Part shown: one piece after another, positions 1 to 12,261 of the stretch
Position numbering within the stretch: position 1 is the stretch's first letter
How the letters are laid out: every line of letters starts with the position of its first letter
DNA from: Euonymus europaeus
Taxonomy: Eukaryota > Streptophyta > Magnoliopsida > Celastrales > Celastraceae
Length of the DNA stretch: 64,000 nt
Assembly: GCA_963580455.1 (NCBI GenBank)
Contig: OY756967.1
Location: 7,276,501 to 7,340,500, forward strand
Reading direction: 5' to 3'
Translations under genes and position numbers: made by a program
The notes under the pieces: generated by a model
What the model saw: the letters and a program-made list of their open reading frames with translations, nothing else
Told to the model about the DNA's origin: nothing
The model's database searches: none

Positions 1-1902
1 CCTACGCTTATCTTGGTCACCTTCACATATGTTCAACAAAACTGTTTAGAAGATACTTAAAGAAGTATGCATGTCAATAAGAAACCAATGAAGAACCCAA
101 GTAAAAAATTGAAGATACCGCTTTCCGCAATCTCAGCTCTTGCTCTGCAATAGATGGATAGCAAACATCAAGGATTACATCATAATTGTCTATGTAATCA
201 CCAACAATACGATTGGCTTCGGCAATGGCATCGGTGCATGTTTGTGTTAGATTATGAGGACTTTCAATGACATAGTCGTCAAAATCACATTCATTCATGA
301 TAGTAAGGCCAACTTCGTCAGAAATCATGCCATGGGACCAGAAGTATTCATATGTTGCAGAAAGATCCTTATCGAGCCCGAGGAGAGGATTTCCAATCTA
401 ATAAGAGAAATCCAAAATCAATTATCCAAAAACAAGAGCTGAAGAATAGACATGAGATTATTCAGTATAAACCACACAGCTAGATTTGCTTACGGCTACT
501 CCTCTGATATTGAATTTGAAACCAGAAGACTGAGCATTATAGTCCAGCAAAACATCAGCAAGCTGTGGAATATAGTGCCCTGAGATGATAGCATACACAA
601 ATATAAGGAACTAACTTAAAAATATATATATAGTAGTACAAAAAACTTTTACACAGTGGATCTTCGGTTCTTTACTTCTCAAGCTAATGGTTAAATTGAG
701 CAATTTTCTTCCATAAGCCTGATACCCTCTATCGAGAAAAGAGAGGAAATTTTTAACAAATAATTTTCTATAATTCCGATTTTATTTCCTAATCAGTGTA
801 TAGCATCTTAACATCAAACAAGCAGTGTATTTTAATTAGTGGAAAAGACAGATGATTAAACTTAAAAGCTGAAAATCCTACGACTATTTGTCAAACCTGC
901 ATAGCTTTCTCCTGTAAGAAACAGTGCTCTTGATTTGAATTCTGTGAATTTCTCAAACCATTTCAACAAGAATGAGCGCATGTCCCTGGCTGCCAAGAGC
1001 AAGAGGTGGACCAAATAAAACATCTAGCCAATATTGGAGAGGTTAACAAAAATTAATAACATTACCAGTTGAGGCATCTCCAGTAGTATAATCGGAAGTT
1101 GTATTTGAGTACGACCATCCCACACCAGCAGGAGATTCAACGAAGAGAAGGTTTGATGCTACAACAAATAAAAGAAAAAGAACACACACAAATGTATAAT
1201 CAAAATTGTTGGACCTTAAATCAGGAACTATATATGTCCCAATTATAATTAGCTTGAGTAGTTTTAGTTAGCATCTCTACCTTTATTCCACGACATTGAA
1301 TTTCTCCGAAGCCCTCGACCGTCACCTTTCGGATAAAAAGGACCCAATTCAGTGAAGGCACCTCCACCAACAGAGGAACAACCTGGACCTGAACATGGAA
1401 GTTTTGAACATTTAATTAGCAGTTGCATCCAGGCATTATTTGGGACATCAAAATTTATTCGACTCATACATTGTTATATGAATCATACAGTATTATGAAG
1501 CCAAATAGTGTCAATATTTGTAAAGATATAAATACAGAGATATGTGTCAACAATTTTTACAAAAATATTAAATAAAATGCCAGGCTTTTTTAGTGTGCGT
1601 GTGTGTGAGAGAGAGACAGAGGGAGAGTGAGAAGAATGAGTACCTCCATTGAGCCAGAGAGTGAGAGGCTTCTTGTCTGGATCTTTCTCTGCCTCAACAA
1701 AGTAGTAAAACAAGCTCCTTCCAGCCTTTACATCCACATCCACATACCCAGCAAATTGCCTGAACCCAACCTTCGGTTGACCAGGCAGCCTCACCACCAG
1801 ATCCTCAGCTGGAAATCCTTCAACCACATTACTCACCAATAACCGCCACACACAACCCAAAAACAAAATCAACCACAACCCACCAAAACTACACCTACCC
1901 AT
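1..1902 (-). CDS. SCPL: Serine carboxypeptidase-like protein, copy 1 (5' part; 3' end outside window)
   Basis: Peptidase family S10, the secretory-pathway alpha/beta hydrolases that remove C-terminal residues or act as acyltransferases. Exons on the minus strand: 1644-1902, 1281-1388, 1066-1158, 897-989, 494-579, 119-397 and 1-20 (exon 7, cut by the window edge). All visible introns are GT-AG. The start is the ATG at 1902 (MGRCSF), because only this Met is open in all three copies. In this copy an upstream in-frame Met at 1935 is also open. Residues 1-30 look like a signal peptide. WLNGGPGCSS forms the oxyanion region, and GESYAG holds the nucleophile Ser182. Exons 3-7 carry the more diverged 'left' sequence type, for example Ala rather than Val at the end of exon 6. 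Closest in style to Arabidopsis SCPL42-45, but the exact subclass is not certain. Confidence 0.93.
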
Positions 1903-2013
1903 CTCCAAAATCCCCAAGATACTCACACACAACACAATTAATCGTTATTGTTCTCTGCACATCATCACAAAAGGAAGAAAACGAAAGGAAAAGAAGCACT
2001 AAAAGGCAAAAAG

Positions 2014-2096
2014 CTTTATAATAATGACAATGACATGAGAATGTATTGTATTAATATCTTTATCAAACAAATTCCGTTACAACAGCAGAGCACGTG
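2014..2096 (-). promoter_or_regulatory. Putative promoter of SCPL copy 1 (TATA box and G-box)
   Basis: On the minus strand a TATAAAG lies at 2014-2020, about 112 nt upstream of the chosen ATG. This would give a 5' leader of roughly 80 nt. A perfect G-box CACGTG lies at 2091-2096, about 70 bp further upstream. G-boxes are bound by bZIP and bHLH factors. Both are conserved in copy 2; the G-box is broken in copy 3. Motif-level evidence only. Confidence 0.45.
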
Positions 2097-2099
2097 AAT

Positions 2100-3245
2100 C
2101 CTGAGCGAAAAGGGAGGCTAAAATCTCAAAGACCCAAACTGAATTGCAAAAAAGTTTCAGTCTTTATGCATAAACATCCACTCAGAAAAACAATGTACAT
2201 GGAAAGAGGAACTGGGTTAGCCAGTTTCACGCTGAATTTTGTTGGGTATAGTAGAGAGTAGAGACTGGAGATAGACGTTGGGGAAGTGTCGTGAAAGATA
2301 AAGATCATTGATTTAAAAAGTGAAAAATCAAATTTGGCATCTGCGAAGATAAAAAAAGTCAAAAAAGTAAAAAAAGCTTCCTGATATTGAAGGTTATCCT
2401 CGTTTATTGTCCTTGGTAGGCAGATGTAGATCCATCGGGTTGTATTATTATATTTTTCAAAAGTTAGAACCACTTGCAGCTCAAGACTTTGTGCTGCACG
2501 AGCCAATGAACTGGTAGAATTTGATGGAATCCGGAGCCCACAAGCGCGGAGACTCCAAAGTAGCAGTTTGAACTTTGAATGCTGTGCTCATGTTAGTTGT
2601 TATCGAGATTCGAGAGTTCCAAACGGAATATCCCATATTTGGGGGGAAGTCTTTTCGTATTTTCATAAAGTTCGAGAAATAGTTGGAGGAATGAGGATGT
2701 TGCTGTCAAAACAACCTAGACCTCAAAACGGGCATCAAACAAAATACTAGAAAAAAACTTGTTTCAATGTTGGTTTTATTTAGGTGTAATATAGTAAGAA
2801 AGTCAATCATGTCGCTTATGATGGCGAGACAATTGTTGTGAGCGTGTCAAAAATTTATAGCCAACATTAAATAACTGTTGTAAACAAGAAAATAGTGAAA
2901 TTGCACTTGTAATAAATAGTTTAGAACAAACTATTACGTGAAGAAAATGGCTATCTCATGGTCTCAATATAAAACTTCAATAAATTCTAAATCCACTAAA
3001 GAGCATTTCACTAGAACATTTATAGTAAAAAAAAAATGTCTAAATGTATGTACTTCATTTATGAATGAAATAAGTATAATGCTCAGATAATGTCTGAGTT
3101 TCATACAGGTAAAGTACAATGCTAGACACTTTTTTTTGTTGCAGAGTATTTGACTTCTATTTCAGTCAAGACAAAACTTATATAATGGCTTGCTCATGTA
3201 CTTGTTTGTTATCTTGTTCCAGCAAAACCTAAGGAGTCATGGGAT
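2100..3245. other. SCPL upstream flank, no gene recognised
   Basis: Non-coding flank shared by all three units. No reading frame here is convincing. A minus-strand stretch at about 2400-2510 faintly resembles the C-terminal tail of a LINE RNase H, but is too short to call. The right end, at 3246-3253, is the 8-bp target duplication of the hAT element. Confidence 0.6.
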
Positions 3246-3346
3246 GTTATATGCAATGATGTAAAAATCAGCCTAGGCGACTGCCTAGTCGGTAATCGAC
3301 TCTTGTCGCCTCACCTAGGGCGTAGGTGATGGCAGTAGGCGGGTTG

Positions 3347-3403
3347 GCCGCCTATCACGCCTAGAGCCGCCTATCACGCCTAGAGCCGCCTATCCCGCCT
3401 AAC
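3347..3403. repeat. Subterminal 19-bp tandem repeats of the hAT element (3 units)
   Basis: Three 19-bp units starting GCCGCCTATC at 3347, 3366 and 3385; the last is diverged. Unit 2 of the array has only two. GCCTAGGCG-like motifs around them also suggest a transposase-binding region. Confidence 0.8.
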
Positions 3404-4380
3404 CAGCCTAAGCGGGCCACACCTTTTGGGCTAGAACAAATTTATTTATACAATTTTTGGGCCAAATAGACTGCTGTGTTATTTTCTGTGTTATTTCGTT
3501 ATTGGGCTCAGGCCCAACCAAACCCTTTAATGAGTTGAGTCTGTATATTCTATTTCTATTTACAAAAACAGAAAAGAAATAGAAAACCTAGGTCACCTCT
3601 TCTTCTTCACCTCACGCAATCAACAGAGCTGGGCAACTGGCCACATCTTCTTCTTCCTTCTGCTGAGATCTTCGACACATGTGGCTTCTTTCTTCTGCTG
3701 AAGTCAGTTCTTCGAGTCTTCAAAGGTGTTTTTTTTGTCGCCTCTTTTTTTTTTTTAGGATGCCACAAAAATATCTTTTTTGATAGTTGTTCATGCCTGC
3801 ATCAAGTAGCTTTTGTTCCCTTTTTCTTATTTATGGTCTATGACTTCAATTGAACACTTGAACTACAATACTTGTTACTTATTCTATTTTCTACTTTTGC
3901 TCATGGTTGAAAGGAAACTTTCAGAGAAGTTTCTTCCTTTCTAGCACTGACTGATGAAACATTAACAATTAACACTTGTATTTAGTGCTGAAGAATTTCA
4001 TAAACTACCTTTTCAAACAAAAAAAGACTGCAACTATTAGCATTTCATAAACTACCTTTTCTGGCACTGTTCTAGACCTTCTGGTAGGTTGGCTTGTTAG
4101 TAACTATTAGCATTTTAGTTGACCATTAGTTTATAATTTGTACTGATCGGAATACTTGTTGATTGCTTGGACGTGAGACTTAATTAGCTTTTGATTTAAT
4201 GTGTACAATTTAACTATTGTAGGACAAGACAAGTTATTTGTAACTTTCTTTGCTGATATAGTGATATGGCATAGTAATTTTCTGTGGGTATCCATTTCTA
4301 GGACATGTAAATTATAATTATAAATTTAATATGTGCAATTGTGCTCACATTTGTGTGTTATAAATTATAATTATAGGAAT

Positions 4381-6869
4381 ATGGCTACTTCATCAGTAGC
4401 TTCCAATGCTAATATTAGTGAAGCGTCAAGTGATTTAAACTTTGAAAATGCTTTGAAACGTGCATCCGCTGATGTTGGATGGGAGTTTGGTGAACTTGTT
4501 GATGCTAGGAACTTAGATAAAGTCAGATGTAAACTTTGTTTGAAGATTATGTCTGAAGGCATCTATTGGCTCAAATGTCATATAGCTAGTAGGACAGAAA
4601 ATGTGAAGGCTTGCAACAAGGCCCCTAAAGAGGCAATGCAAGTATGTGTAGAGCCACTAAATGCTACTAAGAGGAAAAAGTCGCAAAAGCAAAGTGAAGA
4701 GTCTGAACTTAGAAGAGAAGTTTCGAAGTCTGATGGTGCTACAAAGATGGATGAGGATATGGAAGTCATGGGATCGAAGAGGCCAGTTGATCATGGGCCT
4801 ATGGGTAGATTTGTGGAGATTAATCCAGAAAAAAAAATGTTGACTCTACAAAGTTTACAAAGCAACCTAATTTAGTCGCCTTGATGGACAAGAAGAAGTT
4901 ATTGGATACGCAACAATACATAGCACGGTGGGTCATTGCGAGTGGTATTCCTTTCAATGCCATTTAAAATGATAGTTTCAAGCTAATGTTGGAGGCTGTT
5001 GGACAGTATGGTCCAGGATTACTTACTTCGAGTCGGTATTGCTTGAGTGGCCCATGTTTGAAAGTGGAGGTGTTGAGAGTTAAGAACTCTCTAAAATAGC
5101 ATGAAGAATAGTGGGCTATAACTGGTTGTTCCATTATGACTGATGCTTGGACTGACCGTAAAAGAAAGAGCATTATGAACTTATGTGTTCATTGTAGAGA
5201 AGGGATCTCTTTCATTTCATCAAGGGAAGATTCTGATGCATCCCATATCGGCCCCTACATATTTGACTATGTCGATAAATGCATTGAAGATGTAGGGCCA
5301 AAAAAGGTGGTTCAAGTTGTGACTGATAATGCCTTAAACAATATGGAAGCTGCGAGTTTGATGGCAACCAAAAGGCCTAATTTATTTTGGACTTGTTGTG
5401 CCACACATACAATGAATCTTATGCTTGAGGCGATTGGTAAACTTCCAAGGTTCAATAATGCAATGGATAAGGCAAGAGCCTTAACTATCTTCATATATGC
5501 TCATCACTGGACCTTAAGTATGATGAGAAAGATGACAAAGAAGCGTGACATAGTACTGCTGGGAGTAACATGCTTTGCTAGTAATTACCTTACTTTGCAA
5601 AGTTTGCTGGAGAAAAAGGAGCAACTAAGACTTATGTTTGCTTCTGAAGAATGGGCCAAAAATTTACATTCTAAGAGTGTGAAGGGAAAAGTGGCATATG
5701 CGACGGTCGTTAGCATCTCTTTTTGGAAGTCTGTGAACTCATGCTTGGTTGTTTTTCGACCTTTGGTGAGAGTCCTTCGCCTTGTTGATAGTGATAGGCC
5801 ATCTATGCCATGGTTGTATGGAGAACTTGAAGCGGGAAAAAGAGAGATCAAGGAAGAAGTCTATAATGGCGTTGAAAAGAATTACAACTCGATTATAGAC
5901 ATAATTGAGACTAAATTCGAAGAAAGACTTGATTCCTATTTGCAATTGGCGGGTTATTTTCTTAATCCATACTACTTTGCAAAGAAAAGGGTGGAAATAG
6001 GAGAAGATTTAGCCTGTATGGATGCTATTCTCAATTGTGTAGAGAAGTTCTTCCCCAATGATATGACCACTCAGGTGAAGGTGACTGATGAAGAATTGAT
6101 CAAGTATAAGCATCTGGAAGGAATGTTTGCAAGAAAACAAGCTGAAACTGTCTATCAAACTAGAGGAGTAACCGAATTTAATCCGGGTATGTCCTAACTT
6201 TTAAACTCCTAGTTCATTACTTTATTGACTAATGAGTAGTAGTTATTGACTTTTTTATGATAATGAATGGTAGCTGGGTGGTGGAGTAATTATGGTGGTA
6301 ATACACCAAACTTGAAGAAGATGGCAATTAGAATTCTCTCCTTGACTACAAGTTCATCAGGTTGTGAGAGTAATTGGAGTACTTTTGAAGGGGTATGACA
6401 CTTTGATTTTATTTTATGAAATTGTTTTTGGTATTCTTCATCTAATTAGGAGACACATTCTCTTGTAGGTGCACACAAAAAAGAGAAATAGACTTGACAA
6501 GGAAAGATTGAACAACTTGGTGTATGTTCAATTCAGTTCAAAAATTCTCACAATAAGAAAAGAGTGAATAATGATAAAGATGTTCTTCAAGCGGATGATT
6601 GTAGTCAAGCTCAACATTGGTTGGTTGATGGTGTTGATGATGATAATGATGTTGATCTCATGACCGGAACTACACGGGAGGTACTTGACCAAGCGGTGGG
6701 AGCGGATGAAATACTTGAACCTAGGAGGAGCACTAGGAACATGAGAGAACTTGATGAGGAAGATTTTATATTGGAGGCCGAAGAAGATGATGGAGATAAT
6801 GCCTTTGAGTCCGATGAGGAAAGAGATGTGCCCTTAGTTGATGAGCACGATGATATTTTCGATGATTGA
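4381..6869 (+). pseudogene. hAT transposase remnant (BED, DUF659, dimerisation domain), unit 1
   Basis: The N-terminus begins MATSSVASN at 4381 and has a BED-type zinc finger (CKLC, then KCHIAS and AC). The main catalytic-region frame runs 5136-6186, with MTDAWTDRK and VVTDNALN motifs of the DUF659/RNase H-like fold. Two introns (6187-6273 and 6393-6468, GT-AG) lead to a hAT dimerisation region (AIRILSLTTSSSGCESNWS) and an acidic tail ending at 6869. Breaks: a frameshift at an A-tract of nine near 4839, and in-frame stops near 4965 and 5096. It cannot encode a full transposase as it stands. Confidence 0.9.
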
Positions 6870-7144
6870 TGATACGATTTGTGTTTGATTATGTTTCTTT
6901 TGTTTGACTTTTTGTATTTTCAATTTCTATGTGTTGGATACTTGGATTTCATGTATCTTTTTTTGTTTTTGTGATTTGTATGTGTTGGATATTTGAATTT
7001 ATGAGATACGTATTGCATATATATAATTAAAAAAAATCAAAACGATTAATTCGATTAATCCCCGACTAGTCCCCGATTAATCCAATTAGTCCTTAGTCCC
7101 CTCGAACCACCTAGCAATTTTTACAACATAGGTTATATGTATAA

Positions 7145-7570
7145 CTTAAACAATTTTTTTTTGAATTGAGGGCTACGACACAGGTGGAGCACAAAGATAT
7201 CCCTCGATTTTCTAAAAGGATTCTTCTTGTCGAGACTCCCATTTGAATTCTAAATCGCTCTTGACTTTCAATAGATCTAAAAACTCTTTAATTTTTCCTA
7301 CTAGCTTAGATATGAATCATCTCAAATAGTTTACCTAACCAAGAGAACATTGTAGTTCCTTCTTATTTTTGTGTGTAGTTGCATCATGATTGCTCTGGCA
7401 TTGTTCTTATCCACCTCCACACCTCTTTGGTGAACAAAAAAGCTTAGAAAGTTCTTAGCCTTCACATCAAATGCACACTTGAGCGGATTGAGTTTCGGTT
7501 GTTGTAGTCTCATTGTATCAAAACTTTATGTAAGTTACAATATGATTAGCAACTTTAATGGATTCGATGG
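7145..7570 (-). pseudogene. Ty3-gypsy pol remnant (end of RT to RNase H linker), unit 1
   Basis: The minus-strand translation shows FDTMRLQQPKLNPLKCAFDV at the end of reverse transcriptase, then NYLRRFISNL and an FKWESRQEESF-like linker to RNase H. It is riddled with stops and frameshifts. It is the 3' continuation of the RT remnant at 10473-11610; a solo LTR split the two. Its left end abuts the hAT target site. Confidence 0.85.
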
Positions 7571-10472
7571 TGTTGTACCCCAATTTTTGTTCAAGATTAC
7601 AAGATTCGAAAATTTTAAAAGAAACCTCTAATTTTCACCAATTATGAGATCAAGATTATCCCATTTACAATAATTAGCCTAATACAAAATAAGGTTTTAT
7701 TTGCCTAAGCAAGTAAAAGGCTCAATCTCAATCCATTGGTTTAAAGCTTGGTCCAAAAATCTGAATTATTTGTTAAAGAAAAAGAGAGTTAAGCCTGGCC
7801 CAATAAACCGTTTAAATCTTAGCAAAATTAATCCATGCATCTGGCCCACTACATACATATGAACCATTAAGCAAGCCCAATTAAAAACTCAAGCCTTTCA
7901 TTACCCAAGCTAGCCCGGCCCAAAGAAAAGCTTACCTAACCTAAAGAGAAGAGAAAATGCAGAGGCGCCGTTGGAGGAGTAGAAAAGGAAAGAGGGAGAA
8001 GGAGATACCGGAAAAGGGGGAGAAAATCGCCGGAAAAAAGGAAAGAAAAGAGGGCAGTATCTTAGGGTTCACATTGGGGGAGCGATTTGGAGCCTTAGAC
8101 TTAGGGATTTTATGAGTTATTTGAGGAAGATGCTTAGGATTAGGTGTTATGTTAGGAAAGTGAAGATTTTCCAGCAATCTGAGGGAAAGTGATGGAGAGA
8201 GTCTGAGAGGTTATAAGGAGAAGGAAGGATTTAGGTTAGGGACGGGGATGGTTGGCTCTCCATTTTTTCTCATTCCCATTACCTAGCCGAAGCTCTGTCT
8301 TCATAAAATAGCCTGGCCACATTATCTTCTCACAAAATCTGATTTCTCCTTTGTGTTCGCTATACCCTCCCTGTCACTAGAAATACCCGAAAATCCTCCA
8401 TAGCCATTCACCACCACTACTTGATCGGTGTCGTTTTCACTGCACAGCGTCTCGCATCATCCAAAACTATTATCCCCAAGTACTGCCGCTCAACTATTCC
8501 TCAAGCAAACTGTAGAACTCATCTTCACCTCCTAACAAAGCATGCATGGTTCAAGGGAGGACTTTTTGGGCTCATGAACTCTCACACCTCTCTCCTTTAT
8601 TCTTGAGAAATGTTTCTCAAATACCACCATCATGGTATTTCTTCATCACTGACTCAGATATCCTGCCCATGTTTTGTGCCTACTATTTTGGGTATATATG
8701 TATGTACATATCGGCGATATATGTTGATTCTATATATGTGATACGTGTTGATTCTATATATGTGATATTGTGTTTGATACGTGTCGTATATATATGTGTA
8801 TATTTATGAGTTCACTGTGTGTGTAATGAGCATACATATATGTAATGTTTATAGGTGCTGCTGTCTCTATATATATGTATCACTCATATATGTGTTGCTG
8901 TGTTTATATATATGTGTATTATATATAGGTGCTGTTGTGTTTACATCTATATAAATGTATGTGCAGTTACAAAATATATAAGTATCACTCGTATGTGTGT
9001 GTATATATGTGTATTGTATTTGTTTTGTTATATTGTTATATGGGCTAAGAAAAAAGAATCAATGTATTGAGCTTTCAGTTGTGATTCGATATCCGACGAC
9101 GGAACCAACGAGGAAGCATTGGATGCTCTCCCGAATGGATTCTTGAGGAAATGATTTTATGGAATCCTTACCATTGGATGGAAAAGGGTTTCACGAAGTC
9201 TAACGTAGAGCCTTCAATATCATAATTTTATTTCGATAATAAATCATATTTTCTCAATCATACTAATTTAATAGTATGGTTGAGATGATGAGTTATCAAT
9301 ATAAAAAATGGGAACTGAGTCCCTTCAATGTGTAATTTTTTTATTTGCTATTTGTTATTTGTTGATAATATGTTTTACTTGAAATGTGTTTTTCCATGTT
9401 ATGTGATTATATGTATGAATTATATGAATTAATTTGTTAATATGTTTGATTAGGGGATTTGCGATAATTCAATATTGTATAATCCACAAAGCTCGGTTCC
9501 CAACATTTTATTTTTATTATTATTTTTACTCATTTTATTTTCATTTTATTTATTTTTGTTTTGTTCTCATTTCATTTTTATTTATTTTATCTATTTCTTA
9601 TTTGTTATCTTTATCTTATTTTCATTTTTATGTTTTTTATTTACTATTTTATTATCTTTATTTATTATTATTACTACTATTACTATTATTATTATTATTA
9701 TTACTATTACTATTATTTTATATTTGTTCTATTTTTATTTCTATTCTTTATATTTTTTACTCACTATTATTTTATTTATCATCATTATTATTATTTTATT
9801 TATTTTATTATTTAATTATTTAATTTTAAACTTACATATGGTATATTTTATTCATGCATAAAAATTATATCGAAAGTTTTAACCTACGATGAAATCGATT
9901 TGGGGAAATGCATTGGATGCACCCTCGGATAAATTCTTGAGGTGAGAGTGTTTCTTGGGAGATTTGACCATTGGATGGAAAAATCCCATGAACCTCAATA
10001 TTAAGACTTTTAATATAGTTTTTATATATATTGTAAAATTATTTTATTATATTTGAATATAGTTTACATATATATTTTATAAATTCATTTTATTTTAATG
10101 GAGCTTTATATTTGGTTAAATTATTTTATCCTATATAGCTATTATATTTTTTCTAAAAATTATTTTCATCCTATATAATTTTTCTTGTATAATGTATAAT
10201 TATTTTACCTTATATAAGTATTTTTTACGATTAAAAAAAAACATTTAATGGGATAATAAAACTTAAGTTGGCAACTGTTTTTAAAATAGGCGTTGTGGGG
10301 TGCCTCACACCTTCCCCATACGCAACAAACTCGCTTACCCTTTTTTCTGGATTTTTCGTAGACCAAAATTATATTTTTCCATGGTGATCAATTGCACCTA
10401 TTCAATTGGTGGCGACTTCGTATACTTTTATTATTATAATTAAAATCCTTTTTCGCAAAACCGGTTGCGACA
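7571..10472 (+). mobile_element. Large solo LTR (2902 bp) inserted in gypsy pol, unit 1
   Basis: Starts TGTTGTACCCC, ends GGTTGCGACA, and is flanked by perfect 5-bp duplications GATGG (7566-7570 and 10473-10477). TG...CA ends with a 5-bp duplication and no internal region indicate a solo LTR left by LTR-LTR recombination. The GGCGACTT...GGTTGCGACA end resembles LTR ends of plant gypsy elements. It holds a trinucleotide-rich tract and two diverged copies of a block of about 130 bp near 9100-9230 and 9900-10030. No coding region was recognised. Confidence 0.9.
9500..9830. repeat. TTA/TTTA-rich low-complexity tract in the solo LTR
   Basis: Almost pure T/A with interspersed C. An imperfect ATT/ACT trinucleotide run lies around 9660-9720. 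Long open frames here translate to repetitive Leu/Ile/Tyr/Phe and are artefacts of composition. Repeat counts differ between the two array units. Confidence 0.85.
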
Positions 10473-11610
10473 GATGGCAATATCATCTATGTACACCTCC
10501 AGGAAGTGCCCGATCATGTCGTGGAATATAGCGTTCATTGCTCTTTTGCATATCGTCCCTACATTCTTGATATCGAATGGCATTATGATTCATTCAAAGG
10601 TTCCCAAAATTCCTGGACATATTAAAACATTCTTTGAGATATCTTCCTCTACGATGAGAATCTAATTAAAACTAGAGTACCCGTCTATCATAGATAGTAT
10701 TCATTCTATGATGCGTCATCAATCAACATGTTTTCTATTGATATCACATAGACATCTTTCAGAGTAGCTTTATGTAGATCCCTAAAATTAACAAATATAC
10801 AGGATCTTACCATTCTTCGTGACCACTGGCACGATGTTGGAAAGCCACTATATGTACTATATTGGTAGTATGAAGCTAGTCTTAAACAACTTCTGAATTA
10901 TCTCATTGACCCTCAACTCCACTTCTATAAACATTCTCCTTGGAGCTTGCTTGACCACTTGGTAATAAGGTTTGATAATAGGTGTTGCACCAACTTTTAG
11001 CTTCATCCTAGTATCTCATCGTAATTCCAGGAAAAAAAAATTGGAACTTTTTTAACAACTCAATCAATTGTACTTTGATATTGTAATCTAGAAGTTTGCT
11101 GATATAGGTAGGTCGTGGATCTTATTACATTTCCAAGTTGACCTTTTCTAGTGGATCTTCAATTTTCGCTTTCAGATCGTCTAAGTTTGCAGGTGCTATA
11201 TTTAGATATGCAATCTACATTTCCTCAGCTTTTGGTTCAAACTATTCCTCTTCTTCAAATATAATTTTTGCTCCATTATATTCCCATTCTTGATCTTCTG
11301 ATAGTCCGTCTAGTGTAGCTTGCATTTGAGCTTTTTTTTACTGTGGCAAGTACCACCCCTCTGTCTGCTATAAATAGGGGCTTTATGGGACTTTTTCGAT
11401 GATAGTAATGGAGGTTGACCTTTATGGCACAATTACCTTAAGGTGGAGCATCTCATTTGCTTTCTTCAAGATGAAGTTGAACTCTATCTTGCACGTAGAT
11501 AAATACTTTGAATTTTTCTTATTGGTATGACCAAAGAAATTTATTAGTCTCATGTGTTCATCGTAGTATCCAGCTTCTACATTGTTTGAATGCCTTGATT
11601 TAGCCATTTA
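10473..11610 (-). pseudogene. Ty3-gypsy reverse transcriptase remnant, unit 1
   Basis: The minus-strand translation, with several stops and shifts, shows the start of RT (PRRMFIEVELRVNEIIQKLF), then NFRDLHKA, a region matching SIENMLIDDASHHRM, a PFG-like block, and the polymerase box read as VYIDDIA at the solo LTR border (about 10478-10500). The order is that of Ty3-gypsy RT. It continues at 7570 after the solo LTR. Upstream sequence near 11422-11607 may be decayed gag/pol and is unclear. Confidence 0.82.
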
Positions 11611-11639
11611 AAGATTTCTACGATTTAAATGGGTTTGGG

Positions 11640-12219
11640 GATTTTATTTTAGTGGATATTTTTCTTATTCAATAACTTAAATTGGACTTTAATTACGTTG
11701 AATTGTTAAGTTTAAGTGTGGGTTTTGAAAATCAAGTGGGGAGTTGATCCCTTGGTTGATTTGGAAACACGAGTTCAAGGTAAGAGCTTTCTTAACCTAT
11801 AATTGTTCAATTAAAGATTTGGCTGACTTGGAAAATTATATATAGTGAGAAATGGTTGAATGTTGATTTTTAGGGAAATAAGTTAGATTGTGGAATATTG
11901 GATTTTGAAATTAGGGATTTTTGGTGGGTTTGTGTCTATTGAATTAAATTGAGTTATTTTTATTAAATAGGTTACTGAATTCACTTGGCAAATACTTACA
12001 TTGGTGGTAAAGGTTTGTGCTTTGTCAACAAAGAAGTAGGAATTTTTCTTTCTTTCTTTATTGAACCTCCATTGTTCATAAAAGTCTTGATTCTTATAAT
12101 TCTTGAAATTTCCGTATGTTATTCAATTTGTCGAATTCTTGGGCTAGTCTTTGATTGTTCCAAAGAGAGTCGATACACCAATTATTATTTTTGTATGCTC
12201 ACTCCTTCGATTGAGCTAT

Positions 12220-12261
<42 letters not shown>

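Larger units (their letters stand above)
3254..7131 (+). mobile_element. hAT DNA transposon, unit 1 copy (3878 bp)
   Basis: Bounded by perfect 8-bp target duplications GTTATATG (3246-3253 and 7132-7139). The terminal inverted repeats are imperfect and share C(A/T)ATG(A/T)TGTAAAAAT. Both subterminal regions are rich in short repeats, as expected for hAT transposase binding. The same locus in unit 3 (63555-63562) is an uninterrupted empty site, which confirms both ends. The internal transposase gene is decayed, so this copy is probably not autonomous. Confidence 0.95.

Noticed and set aside
1903..1935. Upstream in-frame Met ([11 protein letters not shown]) as start of SCPL copy 1
   Set aside because: In copies 2 and 3 the same stretch contains a stop, and MGRCSF alone gives a normal signal peptide and the same 476-aa length.
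2126..2506. Minus-strand 126-codon frame (MARAAQSLEL...), possibly a LINE RNase H tail
   Set aside because: Only about 15 residues resemble a LINE C-terminus; no RNase H motifs or poly(A)/target duplication were found. Noted under the flank, not called.
9434..9861. Long open frames (up to 129 codons) rich in Leu, Ile, Tyr and Phe
   Set aside because: They lie in a TTA/TTTA low-complexity tract of a solo LTR, are open in all three frames and change length with repeat number. No gene.
12224..12255. TA run as a TATA box of a gene at 11985-12329
   Set aside because: The frame crosses the microsatellite, has a different sequence in unit 2 and has no recognisable protein features.
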